A stretch of 64,000 nt of DNA from Peptoniphilus_A harei_B. Lineage in GTDB: Bacteria > Bacillota > Clostridia > Tissierellales > Peptoniphilaceae. The DNA lies in contig JAWGHR010000004.1 of assembly GCA_032560695.1 (NCBI GenBank), positions 98,192 through 162,191 on the forward strand. The letters run 5' to 3'. Positions within the stretch are counted from its first letter, which is position 1. Each line of letters begins with the position of its first letter. Below the pieces are notes generated by a model. The model made no database searches, was not told where the DNA came from, and worked only from the letters and a program-made list of their open reading frames with translations. Below are positions 24,748-34,130 of the stretch, piece by piece. A program made the position numbers and the translations under genes.

Positions 24748-26364
24748 TTATTTCACTAGGTCAAAGGCAGCTTGTGGAACATAAACAGCTCTTGTGCTAT
24801 AAATTGTAAGTCCACCAAGTTCTACTTTTTCGCCATTCTTTATAGCGTAGTTCTTTGATACAGGGAAGATTACTTTGTCAGATCCCTTAGTAACTATGGC
24901 TTCGTAGTCATTTGGACCCTTTACCTTGAACTCAACCTTAGCTCCCTTTTCTTCAAAGCCCCTTCTTATAGGTTGGTAAAGTTCTTCTGTCAACTTATCA
25001 AGGTCGATGTCAAGGACATCTTCCACATATCTTCCAATTTCATAATTGTGAACTGTTCCAATAAGTCTCTTAGCATCCTTGGCAGTTGAGTAAGAATAAA
25101 GTCCTACATCTCCACCAACATGACCACCAGTTGTCCATCCAATATGGCTTCTTGCTGAGATTACTCTTCCCATTGCTGGGCCTGTGTCTTTTTCAGTCTT
25201 AACAAGGTTTAATTCTTCTTCAGTAAGATCTTTTATGCCAAAGTGTTTTTCCATAACTTGACCAACATTGGACTTGTCTTCCTTCACTTCTTCAGCAGCC
25301 TTTGTAACAGAAACTTTTGCAGAAGAAATTATTTTTGTAAATTCATCAAGAGGAGCCTTGTCATAACCCTTAGTAATATTTCTGTGGCCAAAAGTTATTC
25401 CGCCAGTTCCGTGGTCTGCTGCTATTAAAACAACTGTATCTCCCTTTGTATCAGCGAAGTCTTTTGCAACTTTTACTGCTTCGTCAAAGGCCATGATTTC
25501 GTGGATAAGAGCAACTGGATCATTGGCGTGAGCAGCCCAGTCAACTTCAGAACCTTCAACCATTAAGAAGAATCCCTTGTCGTTCTTTGAAAGAACTTTA
25601 AGGGCCTTATCAGTCATTTCTGCGAGGGATGGTTTTGTTGCCTTGTCCCTATCTATTTCATAAGGGAAAGATTTATCTTCAAAAAGTCCCCAAAGCTTGT
25701 CAGTATTTGATCCCTCAAGACCTTCCTTAGTAGTTACATAATCGTAGCCCCTAGTTTTAATTTCAGATATAAGGTCTTCCTTGTCTTTTCTATTTTCTTT
25801 CATTAGATAAGTGCTACCAGCGCCTAGGACAAGGTCCATGTTTTGGTAAACTTGTTGTTCTCCAAGGTCTTCATAGTTATTTCTGTCAGGGTTGTGGGCA
25901 GAAAAATCAGCTGGTGTTGCGTGTTGGATATTTGATGTGGAAACTATACCTGTTGACCTTCCACTTCTCTTTGCACCTTCAAGGACATTGGCAATAGGTT
26001 GCTTAGCTCTTTCCTTGTCAAAGTTAGAAAATCCTGGCATACCATCCTTGGATGGGTAAGATCCAACGAAGGGTGATTCTGTCTTTATGCCAGTAGCCAT
26101 AGCAGTTCCTGCTGGAGCAGAGTCAGCAATAGGTGTGTTGGCATTGTTAGTTCTTACAAGACCTGTTGCCATATCATCCATGACAAACTTCTTGTCCTTA
26201 GTCATCCATCTTGCTGTAGTAAGTGCTTCTACGCTCATCCCATCTGGGATCATAACAATAACATTTTTTGCACTTCCATAATCTTTCTCTTGAGCAAAGA
26301 CAAGAGAGGGTGCCAAAGTCACTAGGGCAAGTGAGATTGACAAAACTTTCTTTAATTTTTTCAT
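24748..26364 (-). CDS. phoA: Alkaline phosphatase, exported
   Basis: The 538-residue secreted phosphomonoesterase has signal peptide MKKLKKVLSISLALVTLAPS with likely cleavage after VFA near residue 24. The metal ligand Asp is in IPDGMS (41). The nucleophile Ser is in ADSAPAGTAMATG (82). EGSEVDWAAH, AADHGTGG and TTGGHVGGD carry the remaining zinc and magnesium ligands. The export signal fits phosphate scavenging outside the membrane. GGAGGAAAAT precedes the ATG. I could not identify a Pho box upstream. It stands alone, between two terminators. Confidence 0.93.
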   Translation of the reverse strand: MKKLKKVLSISLALVTLAPSLVFAQEKDYGSAKNVIVMIPDGMSVEALTTARWMTKDKKFVMDDMATGLVRTNNANTPIADSAPAGTAMATGIKTESPFVGSYPSKDGMPGFSNFDKERAKQPIANVLEGAKRSGRSTGIVSTSNIQHATPADFSAHNPDRNNYEDLGEQQVYQNMDLVLGAGSTYLMKENRKDKEDLISEIKTRGYDYVTTKEGLEGSNTDKLWGLFEDKSFPYEIDRDKATKPSLAEMTDKALKVLSKNDKGFFLMVEGSEVDWAAHANDPVALIHEIMAFDEAVKVAKDFADTKGDTVVLIAADHGTGGITFGHRNITKGYDKAPLDEFTKIISSAKVSVTKAAEEVKEDKSNVGQVMEKHFGIKDLTEEELNLVKTEKDTGPAMGRVISARSHIGWTTGGHVGGDVGLYSYSTAKDAKRLIGTVHNYEIGRYVEDVLDIDLDKLTEELYQPIRRGFEEKGAKVEFKVKGPNDYEAIVTKGSDKVIFPVSKNYAIKNGEKVELGGLTIYSTRAVYVPQAAFDLVK

Positions 26365-26561
26365 ATTTTCCTCCTAAGATTTCTTATCTATAATCTAACA
26401 GAGGATTGTAAATAGAATATAAATCCCAAGTAAAAAATTTTTTAATTTTTATTTTTATTTCAAAAGCAAGAAGCCTTTAGTTATTTTGTTTGTAAAATAT
26501 TTTATACATTGGTTGGCTCAATTAAAATATCTTCTAATTTACCTTTTAAAAATTTCCAAAG

Positions 26562-26584
26562 AAAAAGGACGCCTAAGCGTCCTC
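26562..26584 (-). terminator. Terminator of hpf
   Basis: Minus-strand stem AGGACGC with GCGTCCT around TTAG, followed by TTTTC. Confidence 0.8.
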
Positions 26585-26609
26585 AGTTTTTATATAATTA
26601 AATTTATTA

Positions 26610-27137
26610 TTAAACTTCTATCTTACCGTAGTTTCCATCTTTTCTCTTATAAACAATAGAAACTCCGTCAGTATCACCATCCAAGAAAACAAAGAAGTTG
26701 TGATTTAAAAGATCCATTTGAAGAATTGCTTCTTCTTCATTCATTGGGTTAAGTTCGAAGTTCTTTCTCTTTACGATTTTATGTTCTGGCTCGTCCTTTA
26801 CAGGTTCCCTATCCATAAGTTCGTCAAACCTAATGGTTTCGTTATTTTGGTATCTTCTCTTTAATTTAGTCTTGTGTTTTCTAATTTGTCTAGCAAGTGC
26901 ATCCACAGCGTTGTCCATTGAAGAGTACATATCATCTGTAGTTTCTTCTGCCCTAATAATTGTCTTTGGTAAAAATATTGTAGCTTCAACAGTTTGTTCA
27001 TCTTTTATCGTAGAGAAAACAATCCTTGTTTCCACTTCTTCAGAAAAATATTTGTCTAATCTGGAGAATTTTTTTTCTGCAATTTCCTTCAAAGATTCTG
27101 TAAGTTCAATGTTTTTTCCAACAAAGTTCAATAACAT
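26610..27137 (-). CDS. hpf: Ribosome hibernation promoting factor, long form
   Basis: The 175-residue long HPF has an N-terminal ribosome-binding domain (residues 1 to about 100, starting MLLNFVGKNIELTESLKEIA) and a C-terminal dimerisation domain ending in LDGDTDGVSIVYKRKDGNYG. Long HPF pairs 70S ribosomes into inactive 100S dimers in slow growth. ATG at 27137 is preferred to an in-frame GTG at 27146, which is one base from the AAGGAG site. Divergent from the ArAE gene. Confidence 0.95.
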   Translation of the reverse strand: MLLNFVGKNIELTESLKEIAEKKFSRLDKYFSEEVETRIVFSTIKDEQTVEATIFLPKTIIRAEETTDDMYSSMDNAVDALARQIRKHKTKLKRRYQNNETIRFDELMDREPVKDEPEHKIVKRKNFELNPMNEEEAILQMDLLNHNFFVFLDGDTDGVSIVYKRKDGNYGKIEV

Positions 27138-27309
27138 AAATGTCACTCTCCTTTTTTCTTTGTATAATATTTACCCATTAATTTACAAATATATCATTTT
27201 ATTACATTGCTTTCATAAACTCACTAAATGTACTTTTAAACCTATTCTTGATATAATTAGCATAAATAATTGTCGAATTTAATTTTAATTTTCTAAAGGT
27301 TGTGATCTT

Positions 27310-28218
27310 ATGGCGATAAAAAATAAAATTGATTACAAGTACAGGATTGGTATGCGTACCTTTAAGACTGCCCTTGCAGTTGTCATTGGTCTCTACATTT
27401 CCTACCTCTTAGATTTGGACTCAGCCATTTTTGTATCCATAGCCGCAGTATCAACTATGAAACCTTCCATGTCTGAATCACTTCAAGACTTTAAGAAGAG
27501 GCTCTTTACCTGCGTCTTTGGAGTAATAGTTGGTTACTTCTTTTCTAAAATCACTGTCAAGGAATACCTAGAACCCCTAGTCGCAGGACTTGGGATCCTT
27601 CTTACTATTTACATCTTAGTAGTTGTGAAGATGAAGGACATGACCCAACTCTCCTGCATAGTCTTTGTTGCAAGTTTTTGCTCTAACTCCGATAAATTTT
27701 ATTACGCAACAAACCGTATCATTGGTACTGTCATCGGTATCATAGTTGGGGTCTTGGTAAATTATTTTATATCATCTCCCAATGTATGGGAAGATTTTAT
27801 CCTTGCAGCGAGAAGGTGCTACAGATCAAGCAACTTGGTCCTAAAACAAATCCTTTCTGGAGAAGAAATCGACCTAAGTGAATTTAATAGAGACCTTGCA
27901 AGTGTAACAAAGCTCTACAAGCTTTTGGAGAAGGAAGCAGACACTCCCTTCCAGTACAAGTACAAGAAATTTTCACGCGAGAAGAAGATTATGTCATTAA
28001 TCGAAAGCATTTCTGTTAGGCTTGAAGTCGTTAAAAATATGGATACTCACCACTTTAGCAAGGAAGTTTCGCAAGAAGCTCTAAAAAGATACGACCTAGA
28101 GGAAGAGTATTCCTCTAACTTAGATGTGGAGGACAGGGTCTACAACTACCACATTGAATATATTTTGAAATACATGGACCAACTTAAGGAAGAAATAGAA
28201 AATATAAAGGTGAAATAA
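27310..28218 (+). CDS. Aromatic acid exporter (ArAE/FUSC-like) family membrane protein
   Basis: The 302-residue protein has an N-terminal membrane domain of about 155 residues (FKTALAVVIGLYISYLLD, then FVSIAAVSTMKPSMSES) and a C-terminal cytoplasmic helical domain. This is the layout of the Firmicute ArAE_1 (DUF939) group. The GTVIGIIVGVLVNYF segment is the second repeat of the glycine-rich helix. The substrate is unknown. Its stop overlaps the next start as TAATG, so the following unknown gene is translationally coupled. A TATAAT lies at 27252-27257. Confidence 0.8.
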   Translation: MAIKNKIDYKYRIGMRTFKTALAVVIGLYISYLLDLDSAIFVSIAAVSTMKPSMSESLQDFKKRLFTCVFGVIVGYFFSKITVKEYLEPLVAGLGILLTIYILVVVKMKDMTQLSCIVFVASFCSNSDKFYYATNRIIGTVIGIIVGVLVNYFISSPNVWEDFILAARRCYRSSNLVLKQILSGEEIDLSEFNRDLASVTKLYKLLEKEADTPFQYKYKKFSREKKIMSLIESISVRLEVVKNMDTHHFSKEVSQEALKRYDLEEEYSSNLDVEDRVYNYHIEYILKYMDQLKEEIENIKVK

Positions 28219-29921
28219 TGAAAGATGATAAAAAAGAAATTTTTGAAATAGCTAGAAAGCTTTTAAAAGAGTCTACAATTGGCTTTAGGAACTTCCTAAA
28301 AAAAGATGAATTCGCCCCCATGAGGGACAACCCCTACATCATGGGTAGGAGTGACGAAGATCTTGCATCCTTTGTCTTATTTGACTTCAAAGACTTCTAT
28401 CCAAATTCTGACAGAGTCCTTAGAAATCTTTTAGAATCTCAGGGTCTTGATGAGTTTACAATAGAAAGAATGAAAAAAATCTTGAGGGATTCCTATGTTT
28501 CTCTCTTTAATATAGAAAAAAAAGATGATCACTACCTATTCTATGACTGCATCTTAGATGAATATATAGAAGTAGAACTTGATAAAGGGATTGAACTTTT
28601 TAAGAGCACTAAGGGACTTATTAGGGTCTTCGGCGAAGAGGAGAGAAAGATGGTCCTCCAAGTTGTGCAAATGATGGATGATAAATATTTCTTCGCCTAC
28701 CAAAGCAACTTGAAAAATTTATTTGACCACATAGAGGAAGAGTACGGTCCCTTTAAATTAAATAAAGATTTTATAAAGAGAGACTTTTTAAATCTCCTAG
28801 CAGTCTATGAGGTGACTTACGAAAACTTAAAGGAAGAGCCAGACCTAGACGACTATGCCTTTTATGAGTTTGAAGAGCTCCTAGACTCCTTTGAGCCAGA
28901 GGACCTTAGGGTTGCACAGAACCTAGACTACTACAAAAAATTGTTTCCTGGCTCCAACGAAGACATAATAATAGGATTTATTATAAGATTGTTCTCAAAG
29001 ATTTACTTCAACATTCTTGCTGAAGAAGGCAAGTCCTTTGGCGACTACAATCTTGACTACAAAAGGATTTTCAAGGATCTAGCTGAGTCTGGCGAGTTTT
29101 TAAATCAAGAAGAGCTGGCAAATTCTATAGACTTTCTAATTATTTTCTACTCAAAACTTGCCCTACTTGGAAGACCGGTTAATTCAATGTTAAATGATTT
29201 GAGAGAAATCCAAGAAAATATTTTTTATTATCTTGACCTCTTAAAGAACAGCCAAGATGGCTTCTATTACGATGACAACATTTTAAAAATCTTGTCAAAA
29301 AATAAGAAGGCTGTCTTCTCTAACAAGTTTATAGAAAACTTCGACAACTTCATTGAGTTTTTGGACATGAATTATGTCAGCGTCTTAAAGTCTGGCGACC
29401 TTTCCCCTGCCAAGCTGAGGGAATTCACAGACTCCCTTGACATAAGTCCTACAAGAGAAGTAAAAACCTATAAAAATTTTCACTTCCCTTTAATTGAGCT
29501 CTATCTCAATTTTATGATAAAAAAATATCTCACTCTAATCGAAGGAAAGGATGAGAAAGAGGAAATTTATCTCACAGACACTGCAGACAACTATTTGGTC
29601 TTTGACGACATTACCAAGCTTGCAATTTGGATTGAGGCCATAACTAATAAGGACTTCTTAAGTGCTTCCTTTGGCAAGAATTATGAAAATTACAGGGACT
29701 TTGTCATAGGATTGATGAAGGACCTAAGTGAAGACAAGTCTATAAGTTCTGAAAAGTTTAAAGACTATGAGTCATCCCTCATAAATATCCTAAAAGATCT
29801 TGGAGTTCTTGAAAAAAGAGAAGAAAAATTAAAAATTACAAACTTCGGAAGAGACGTCTACGACTACTACAGAACAGAAGAGGCAAACTCCAACAACGTC
29901 ATAGAAGTTGATTTCAAATAA
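28218..29921 (+). CDS. Unknown 567-residue protein coupled to the ArAE transporter
   Basis: I do not recognise this protein. It is soluble, acidic, predicted mostly helical, and rich in Asp, Glu, Phe and Tyr, with no signal peptide or membrane segment. The last 60 residues (SLINILKDLGVLEKREEKL, then KITNFGRDVYDYY) look like a winged-helix unit, which could bind DNA or protein. The TAATG overlap with the ArAE gene implies that the two products are made in step. A terminator follows ten bases after the stop, closing a two-gene operon. Confidence 0.75.
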   Translation: MKDDKKEIFEIARKLLKESTIGFRNFLKKDEFAPMRDNPYIMGRSDEDLASFVLFDFKDFYPNSDRVLRNLLESQGLDEFTIERMKKILRDSYVSLFNIEKKDDHYLFYDCILDEYIEVELDKGIELFKSTKGLIRVFGEEERKMVLQVVQMMDDKYFFAYQSNLKNLFDHIEEEYGPFKLNKDFIKRDFLNLLAVYEVTYENLKEEPDLDDYAFYEFEELLDSFEPEDLRVAQNLDYYKKLFPGSNEDIIIGFIIRLFSKIYFNILAEEGKSFGDYNLDYKRIFKDLAESGEFLNQEELANSIDFLIIFYSKLALLGRPVNSMLNDLREIQENIFYYLDLLKNSQDGFYYDDNILKILSKNKKAVFSNKFIENFDNFIEFLDMNYVSVLKSGDLSPAKLREFTDSLDISPTREVKTYKNFHFPLIELYLNFMIKKYLTLIEGKDEKEEIYLTDTADNYLVFDDITKLAIWIEAITNKDFLSASFGKNYENYRDFVIGLMKDLSEDKSISSEKFKDYESSLINILKDLGVLEKREEKLKITNFGRDVYDYYRTEEANSNNVIEVDFK

Positions 29922-29930
29922 ATAAATTTG

Positions 29931-29954
29931 GACCTGGTAAGCCAGGTCTTTTTT
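29931..29954 (+). terminator. Terminator of the ArAE operon
   Basis: Perfect stem GACCTGG with CCAGGTC around TAAG, then TTTTTTA. Confidence 0.85.
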
Positions 29955-30143
29955 ATTGAATTCAATTCAACAGGTAAATTTTTAAAATAGTCAAACAAAA
30001 AAATCTTTATAGCCTTCTAAAGTATTACAAACAAAAATTTTTAAAAAATCCAAGAAAACCTTTTTCTTTGCTATTACTGTGATATAATAAATCGAAAGGC
30101 TAGCTGTTTGATAAACTTTTATTATTTTAAAGGAGGAATAATA

Positions 30144-31448
30144 ATGGAAAGTAAAAAATTTAACTCGAAGGACATCTTAATGTTCATTTTATATTCACTA
30201 TTTGGAATTTTCATGTTCTTCGTACCAATTAAAATTGGAGAAGCTAACACCATCCCCATTGACCACTTAACATCTTTTGTTAAGAAGGCACCAAATTATA
30301 ACTTAATCTTTGGGGTTTTCATGGTTGTAGCTGGTATAGTTTATGCAATTAAGACAAAGTCTTGGCAAAAAAGTAAACTTCACATGGTTTTCTTTGCACT
30401 AAAATTAGTTGCCCTTGTCTTTGTGTTTATGTATTTAACAAATAAGGGACCAGCAAGAATATTTGACGGTGATATGCTTCCACTTATCTGGAACGGAATC
30501 ATGGTATCTGTAACAACAATTGTGCCAATTGGTTCAGTCTTTCTTGCCTTCTTGACAGGCTTTGGACTTATGGAATTTATTGGAGTCTTCATGGAACCTG
30601 TAATGAAACCAGTATTTAAAACACCTGGTAGATCAGCAGTTGATGCTGTTGCATCCTTCGTTGGTTCTTATTCATTAGCACTTTTAATCACAAACAGAGT
30701 TTACATGGAAGACACTTATACAAAGAAGGAAGCTGCAATTATAGCAACTGGATTCTCAACAGTTTCTGCAACTTTTATGATTATAGTAGCAAAAACTCTT
30801 GACCTTATGGATTACTGGCTAGCTTACTTCTGGATTACACTTTTTGTTACTTTCTTAGTAACAGCAATAACAGCAAGAATTTTCCCACTTAACAAGAAGC
30901 CACAAGAATATTATTCTGGCAAGGAATATATACCAGAAGCAAAGAAGAAAGTCACTTTCTCAGATGCACTTAACACAGGTATGGAAGCCTACAAAAACGC
31001 TGACTCTTTAGGAAAAGTTATAAAAGATAACTTCATCGATGGTTTTAAAATGGCGCTTAACATTGCCCCATCTCTTCTTGGCGTTGGTATGATTGGACTT
31101 TTACTTGCAGAGTACACTCCAATCTTTGACATAATCGGCTATATCTTCTATCCATTTACACTTATCACAAAAGTAGAAGAACCACTTATGGTTGCACAAG
31201 CACTGGGAATGAGTATTGCAGAAATGCTTCTTCCAGCACCACTTGTAGCAGAAGCTGGCCTTGGCCTAATAACAAAAATGCTAGTAGCAATAGTTTCTGT
31301 ATCAGAAATCCTATTCTTCTCAGCATCAATTCCAGTTATGATGGGAACTGAAATACCTCTAAAATTTTCAGATTACATTATCATCTGGATTGAAAGAGTT
31401 ATTTTAAGTATTCTAATTTCAATGCCAATACTTTATCTTATATTTTAG
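30144..31448 (+). CDS. YjiH-family membrane protein (nucleoside-recognition/gate domain)
   Basis: The 434-residue protein has about ten hydrophobic segments. It matches the YjiH family, whose gate/nucleoside-recognition domain is shared with SpoIIM-type and concentrative nucleoside transporters. Recognisable stretches are FFVPIKIGEANTIPIDHL, SFVGSYSLALLITNRVYMED and TGFSTVSATFMIIVAKTLD. Function in the family is unproven. ATG at 30144 is chosen over an in-frame codon at 30108 because AAAGGAGGAATA is placed correctly. A -10 TATAAT lies at 30083-30088. Confidence 0.8.
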   Translation: MESKKFNSKDILMFILYSLFGIFMFFVPIKIGEANTIPIDHLTSFVKKAPNYNLIFGVFMVVAGIVYAIKTKSWQKSKLHMVFFALKLVALVFVFMYLTNKGPARIFDGDMLPLIWNGIMVSVTTIVPIGSVFLAFLTGFGLMEFIGVFMEPVMKPVFKTPGRSAVDAVASFVGSYSLALLITNRVYMEDTYTKKEAAIIATGFSTVSATFMIIVAKTLDLMDYWLAYFWITLFVTFLVTAITARIFPLNKKPQEYYSGKEYIPEAKKKVTFSDALNTGMEAYKNADSLGKVIKDNFIDGFKMALNIAPSLLGVGMIGLLLAEYTPIFDIIGYIFYPFTLITKVEEPLMVAQALGMSIAEMLLPAPLVAEAGLGLITKMLVAIVSVSEILFFSASIPVMMGTEIPLKFSDYIIIWIERVILSILISMPILYLIF

Positions 31449-31476
31449 ATAATTTCTTTAATTAAATAATAGAAAT

Positions 31477-31505
31477 GAGGGACTCGCAGGGTTCCTCTTT
31501 TTTTG
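31477..31505 (+). terminator. Terminator after the YjiH-family gene
   Basis: Stem GAGGGACT with GGGTTCCTC (two G-U pairs), then TTTTTTT. Confidence 0.6.
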
Positions 31506-31554
31506 TTTTTACAGATAATTTACAATCTCTTGTTATCATTAACTTGGTGATAAT

Positions 31555-31800
31555 ATGAAATTTTTATTCTTAACTAAGTCAATAATTTATATAAGTTTAG
31601 AATTTTTATTTGCCTATGGCTTAGAAAAATCAAATAAATTAAATCACAAATATTTTTATCTCTTGGCAATTTCTATAATAATCTTAGAAATAATAAAAAT
31701 AAAAAATTATAATTCAGACTTTTGGGATAGACAAGCTATTGGATTTTTGCTTGGATATTGCCTTTACTTTTTCATAAAAAAACGCATAAAAAAAGACTAG
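31555..31800 (+). CDS. Small membrane protein, 81 residues, possibly VanZ-like tail
   Basis: Two or three hydrophobic segments (IIYISLEFLFAYGLEK, FYLLAISIIILEIIKI, AIGFLLGYCLYFF) end in a lysine-rich tail. The arrangement LEIIKIKNYNSDFWD then AIGFLLGY loosely recalls the C-terminal half of VanZ proteins (E..Q, D-rich, N..G..GY), but the DIDD motif is missing. GGTGAT lies seven bases before ATG. The end overlaps the convergent terminator of the next gene. I cannot assign a function. Confidence 0.55.
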   Translation: MKFLFLTKSIIYISLEFLFAYGLEKSNKLNHKYFYLLAISIIILEIIKIKNYNSDFWDRQAIGFLLGYCLYFFIKKRIKKD

Positions 31801-31812
31801 CCTGAGCTAGTC
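31788..31812 (-). terminator. Terminator of the stalk-domain protein gene
   Basis: Minus-strand perfect stem GACTAGC with GCTAGTC around TCAG, then TTTTTTT. It overlaps the end of the convergent small membrane gene. Confidence 0.8.
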
Positions 31813-31829
31813 CCTATAACTTAAATATT

Positions 31830-32858
31830 TTAGTAAGCTTGATCGTAATGCATGTCAAGAGTTTTTAATAGCTTTTCTACATCCTTCTTGTTTACCTTTA
31901 TAAATTTAAGCTTCTTTGCCTTTGCAATTTCTCCATTTATTGTCTTTATCATTCTCTCTGGATTATCGTCGATATGAAGTGGAGTTCTAAAATAACTGAA
32001 AGTTCCATCGTAATTTAAATAATAATCAAAGTGTTCAAGCCCTGCCATACATGGACCAGAATTAAGACCCAAGTAGTCTCTTTGATAATATTCCTCTAAC
32101 TTAGTATCTTCATAACCTGCTATGCCTTGACCCCTCTTAGTCAATCCTATTCCAAGACCATCCTGCTTAGGGTAAAAATATGGATTTTTGTTTTGTTCAG
32201 GTTCAAAAAATTGTCCAGCCTTGGCAAAGGAAAGCCAAGCAAGACATCCTTCAACATCTCCATTCTTATAACCCTTAAAGACTTTGGATTCTTGTGCCCT
32301 CATAGCCCTTTCGTATTGAGTCTTTTCTTCATCAGACTTGCCTGCCATGTCCTTATTGTAAAGGTAGTCAAGACCAAGTGGGTCCAAGACTTCCTTCTTT
32401 TCTTCTTTTATCTTACTAGCGTCATAGCCTTCGCCAATTACAACAACCCTCTTGTCATTGTCCCAGTCAACTCTTTCGCCAAAGGCTTCAGCAATTGCCC
32501 TTAGGGGCACAAAAGTCCTGTCGTCTTTAATAAGAGCAGGTGCATCAAGCTCAATCTTCCTGTCAACATTTGCTGAAATGTCTTCCATAAACTTCCCACC
32601 AATAAGAAGAGAAAACTCATTTCCCTTTTCGTCCTTAATGTTGACAGACCTATTGGCACCATCCCAAGTAACTTCCTTTCCAAGATTTTCAGAAATCACC
32701 CTAAGAGGCACCATGGTCCTCTCTTGATAAATGTAAGGAGCCACATCAGACTTAATAAGATTGCCCTTCATCCAAATCCTAATGTTAGAATTTGCAGTGA
32801 CAAAAGTTGGGATAGCAAGAGCTAAGATTGACGCCCCCAAAATAAATTTCTTCCTCAT
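31830..32858 (-). CDS. Exported protein with copper amine oxidase N-terminal-like (stalk) repeats
   Basis: The 342-residue precursor has signal peptide MRKKFILGASILALAIPTFV and predicted cleavage near TANS (22-24). Two stalk repeats follow: ERTMVPLRVISENLGKEVTW at about 46-65 and DRTFVPLRAIAEAFGERVDW. Such repeats bind cell wall or serve as surface spacers in Clostridia; they are not oxidases. The C-terminal 170 residues (from DPLGLDYLYNKDMAGKSDE) are unrecognised. AAGGAGGATTTT precedes ATG. It is probably cell-surface and monocistronic. Confidence 0.82.
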   Translation of the reverse strand: MRKKFILGASILALAIPTFVTANSNIRIWMKGNLIKSDVAPYIYQERTMVPLRVISENLGKEVTWDGANRSVNIKDEKGNEFSLLIGGKFMEDISANVDRKIELDAPALIKDDRTFVPLRAIAEAFGERVDWDNDKRVVVIGEGYDASKIKEEKKEVLDPLGLDYLYNKDMAGKSDEEKTQYERAMRAQESKVFKGYKNGDVEGCLAWLSFAKAGQFFEPEQNKNPYFYPKQDGLGIGLTKRGQGIAGYEDTKLEEYYQRDYLGLNSGPCMAGLEHFDYYLNYDGTFSYFRTPLHIDDNPERMIKTINGEIAKAKKLKFIKVNKKDVEKLLKTLDMHYDQAY

Positions 32859-33009
32859 AAAATCCTCCTTTTTTTAATTTTAAAACATTTCGCTAATTAC
32901 TCTCTTTAGTATGATTATATCTTAAAAACAATTAAAAAGGAGTATAAAATATAAAGCTATGAGAGTTTACAAGTCTGAGTCTTATAATAACTTCACAATA
33001 AATTTGCAC

Positions 33010-33042
33010 AAAAAAACTGCTGGGTCCTTACCCAACAGTTTA
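33010..33042 (-). terminator. Terminator of rpsF-ssb-rpsR
   Basis: Minus-strand stem AAACTGTTGGGT with ACCCAGCAGTTT (one G-U pair), then TTTTT. Confidence 0.85.
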
Positions 33043-33053
33043 ATTCAAATTAA

Positions 33054-33278
33054 TTAGTCAGCGCTATATGGAAGAAGTGCAATTTGTCTTGCTCTCTTGA
33101 TAGCTACTGTCATTTCTCTTTGATGTTTAGCGTTTAAGCCAGTGATTCTTCTTGGAAGAATCTTTCCACGGTCAGAAATGTAATTTCTTAGTGTTTCAAC
33201 ATCTTTATAGTCAATTTTTTTAGTCTTATCTTTTTCAAAAGGATCTACTTTTTTCCTTCTGCCAAATCTTCTTTGCAT
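33054..33278 (-). CDS. rpsR: 30S ribosomal protein S18
   Basis: This S18 has 74 residues, lysine/arginine-rich, with the conserved block ILPRRITGLNAKHQREMTVA followed by IKRARQIALLPY. Last gene of the standard rpsF-ssb-rpsR operon, 11 bases after ssb, with AAGGAGG before the ATG. S18 and S6 bind as a dimer to 16S rRNA and are expected to regulate this operon through its leader. Confidence 0.98.
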   Translation of the reverse strand: MQRRFGRRKKVDPFEKDKTKKIDYKDVETLRNYISDRGKILPRRITGLNAKHQREMTVAIKRARQIALLPYSAD

Positions 33279-33289
33279 TTTTACCCTCC

Positions 33290-33826
33290 TTAAAATGGAA
33301 TATCGTCATTATCAACAGGGAAAAATCCATCGTCATCGTTATCGCTCTTTGAAAAATCATTTTCGTAAGCAGAATTTACTGGCCCTTGGCTTGCAGCGCC
33401 AGCTTGACCAAATCCACCTTGGTTTTGGAATTTGTTTTGATTAAATCCACCTTGGTTTTGTCCAAAGCCACCTTGTGCTTGTCCTCCACCTTGGTTAGAG
33501 CTAATAAATGTAAGATTACTTACTACAACGTCTGTTGTATAAATTGTTCTTCCATCTTTTTCATAGGATCCTGTTTGGATTCTGCCTTCGATTCCAATTT
33601 GACTGCCTTTTTTGTGATAGTTTGCTATAAGCTCAGCAGTAGCTCCAAAAGCTGTACAAGATATAAAGTCAGCAGTTGGCTGACCTGCCGCTTGCGCTTC
33701 TTGTCTCTTTTGCTTGCTTAATCTTCTATCTACGGCAACTGTGAAACGACACATTGCTGTGCCAGTTTGTGCGTAACGAAGTTCGGGATCTCTCGCTAAT
33801 CTTCCGATTAAACATACACTATTCAT
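33290..33826 (-). CDS. ssb: Single-stranded DNA-binding protein
   Basis: The 178-residue SSB has an OB fold in residues 1-110 (MNSVCLIGRLARDPELRYAQ start and FTVAVDRRL), a glycine/glutamine/asparagine-rich linker, and the acidic tip DNDDIPF that recruits repair and replication partners. The linker has repeated QNQGGF units, which makes the tail low-complexity. It sits between rpsF and rpsR as in most Firmicutes, nine bases after rpsF. Confidence 0.97.
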   Translation of the reverse strand: MNSVCLIGRLARDPELRYAQTGTAMCRFTVAVDRRLSKQKRQEAQAAGQPTADFISCTAFGATAELIANYHKKGSQIGIEGRIQTGSYEKDGRTIYTTDVVVSNLTFISSNQGGGQAQGGFGQNQGGFNQNKFQNQGGFGQAGAASQGPVNSAYENDFSKSDNDDDGFFPVDNDDIPF

Positions 33827-33835
33827 AAAAACTCC

Positions 33836-34120
33836 TTAGTCTTCAACCTTGATAATCATTTGTCTCATTACTGGGTCCATGATTTTCGCTACTCTGTTGA
33901 TTTCTACTATATCTTCTGCTTTTGTTTCAAATTCATAGAAAATATAGTAAGCTTCGTTTTTGTAGTCGATTTCGTAAGCTAGTTTTTTCATTCCCCATTC
34001 ATCAACGTTATTGATTTTTCCGTCTTTTTCGATTACTTTTTTAAGTCTATCGAAGGAAGCATTTCTTTTTTCTTCTTCCACTTCAGGATAAAACATAATC
34101 ACCGCTTCGTATTTATTCAT
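33836..34120 (-). CDS. rpsF: 30S ribosomal protein S6
   Basis: The 94-residue S6 has the ferredoxin-like fold. Signature stretches are MNKYEAVIMFYPEVEEEKRN, then WGMKKLAYEIDYKNEAYYIF and the RVAKIMDPVMRQMII end. First gene of the rpsF-ssb-rpsR operon. The start is preceded by AAGGAGGTGAAAG, whose AAGG end is part of a leader structure described separately. Confidence 0.98.
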   Translation of the reverse strand: MNKYEAVIMFYPEVEEEKRNASFDRLKKVIEKDGKINNVDEWGMKKLAYEIDYKNEAYYIFYEFETKAEDIVEINRVAKIMDPVMRQMIIKVED

Positions 34121-34130
34121 ACTTTCACCT

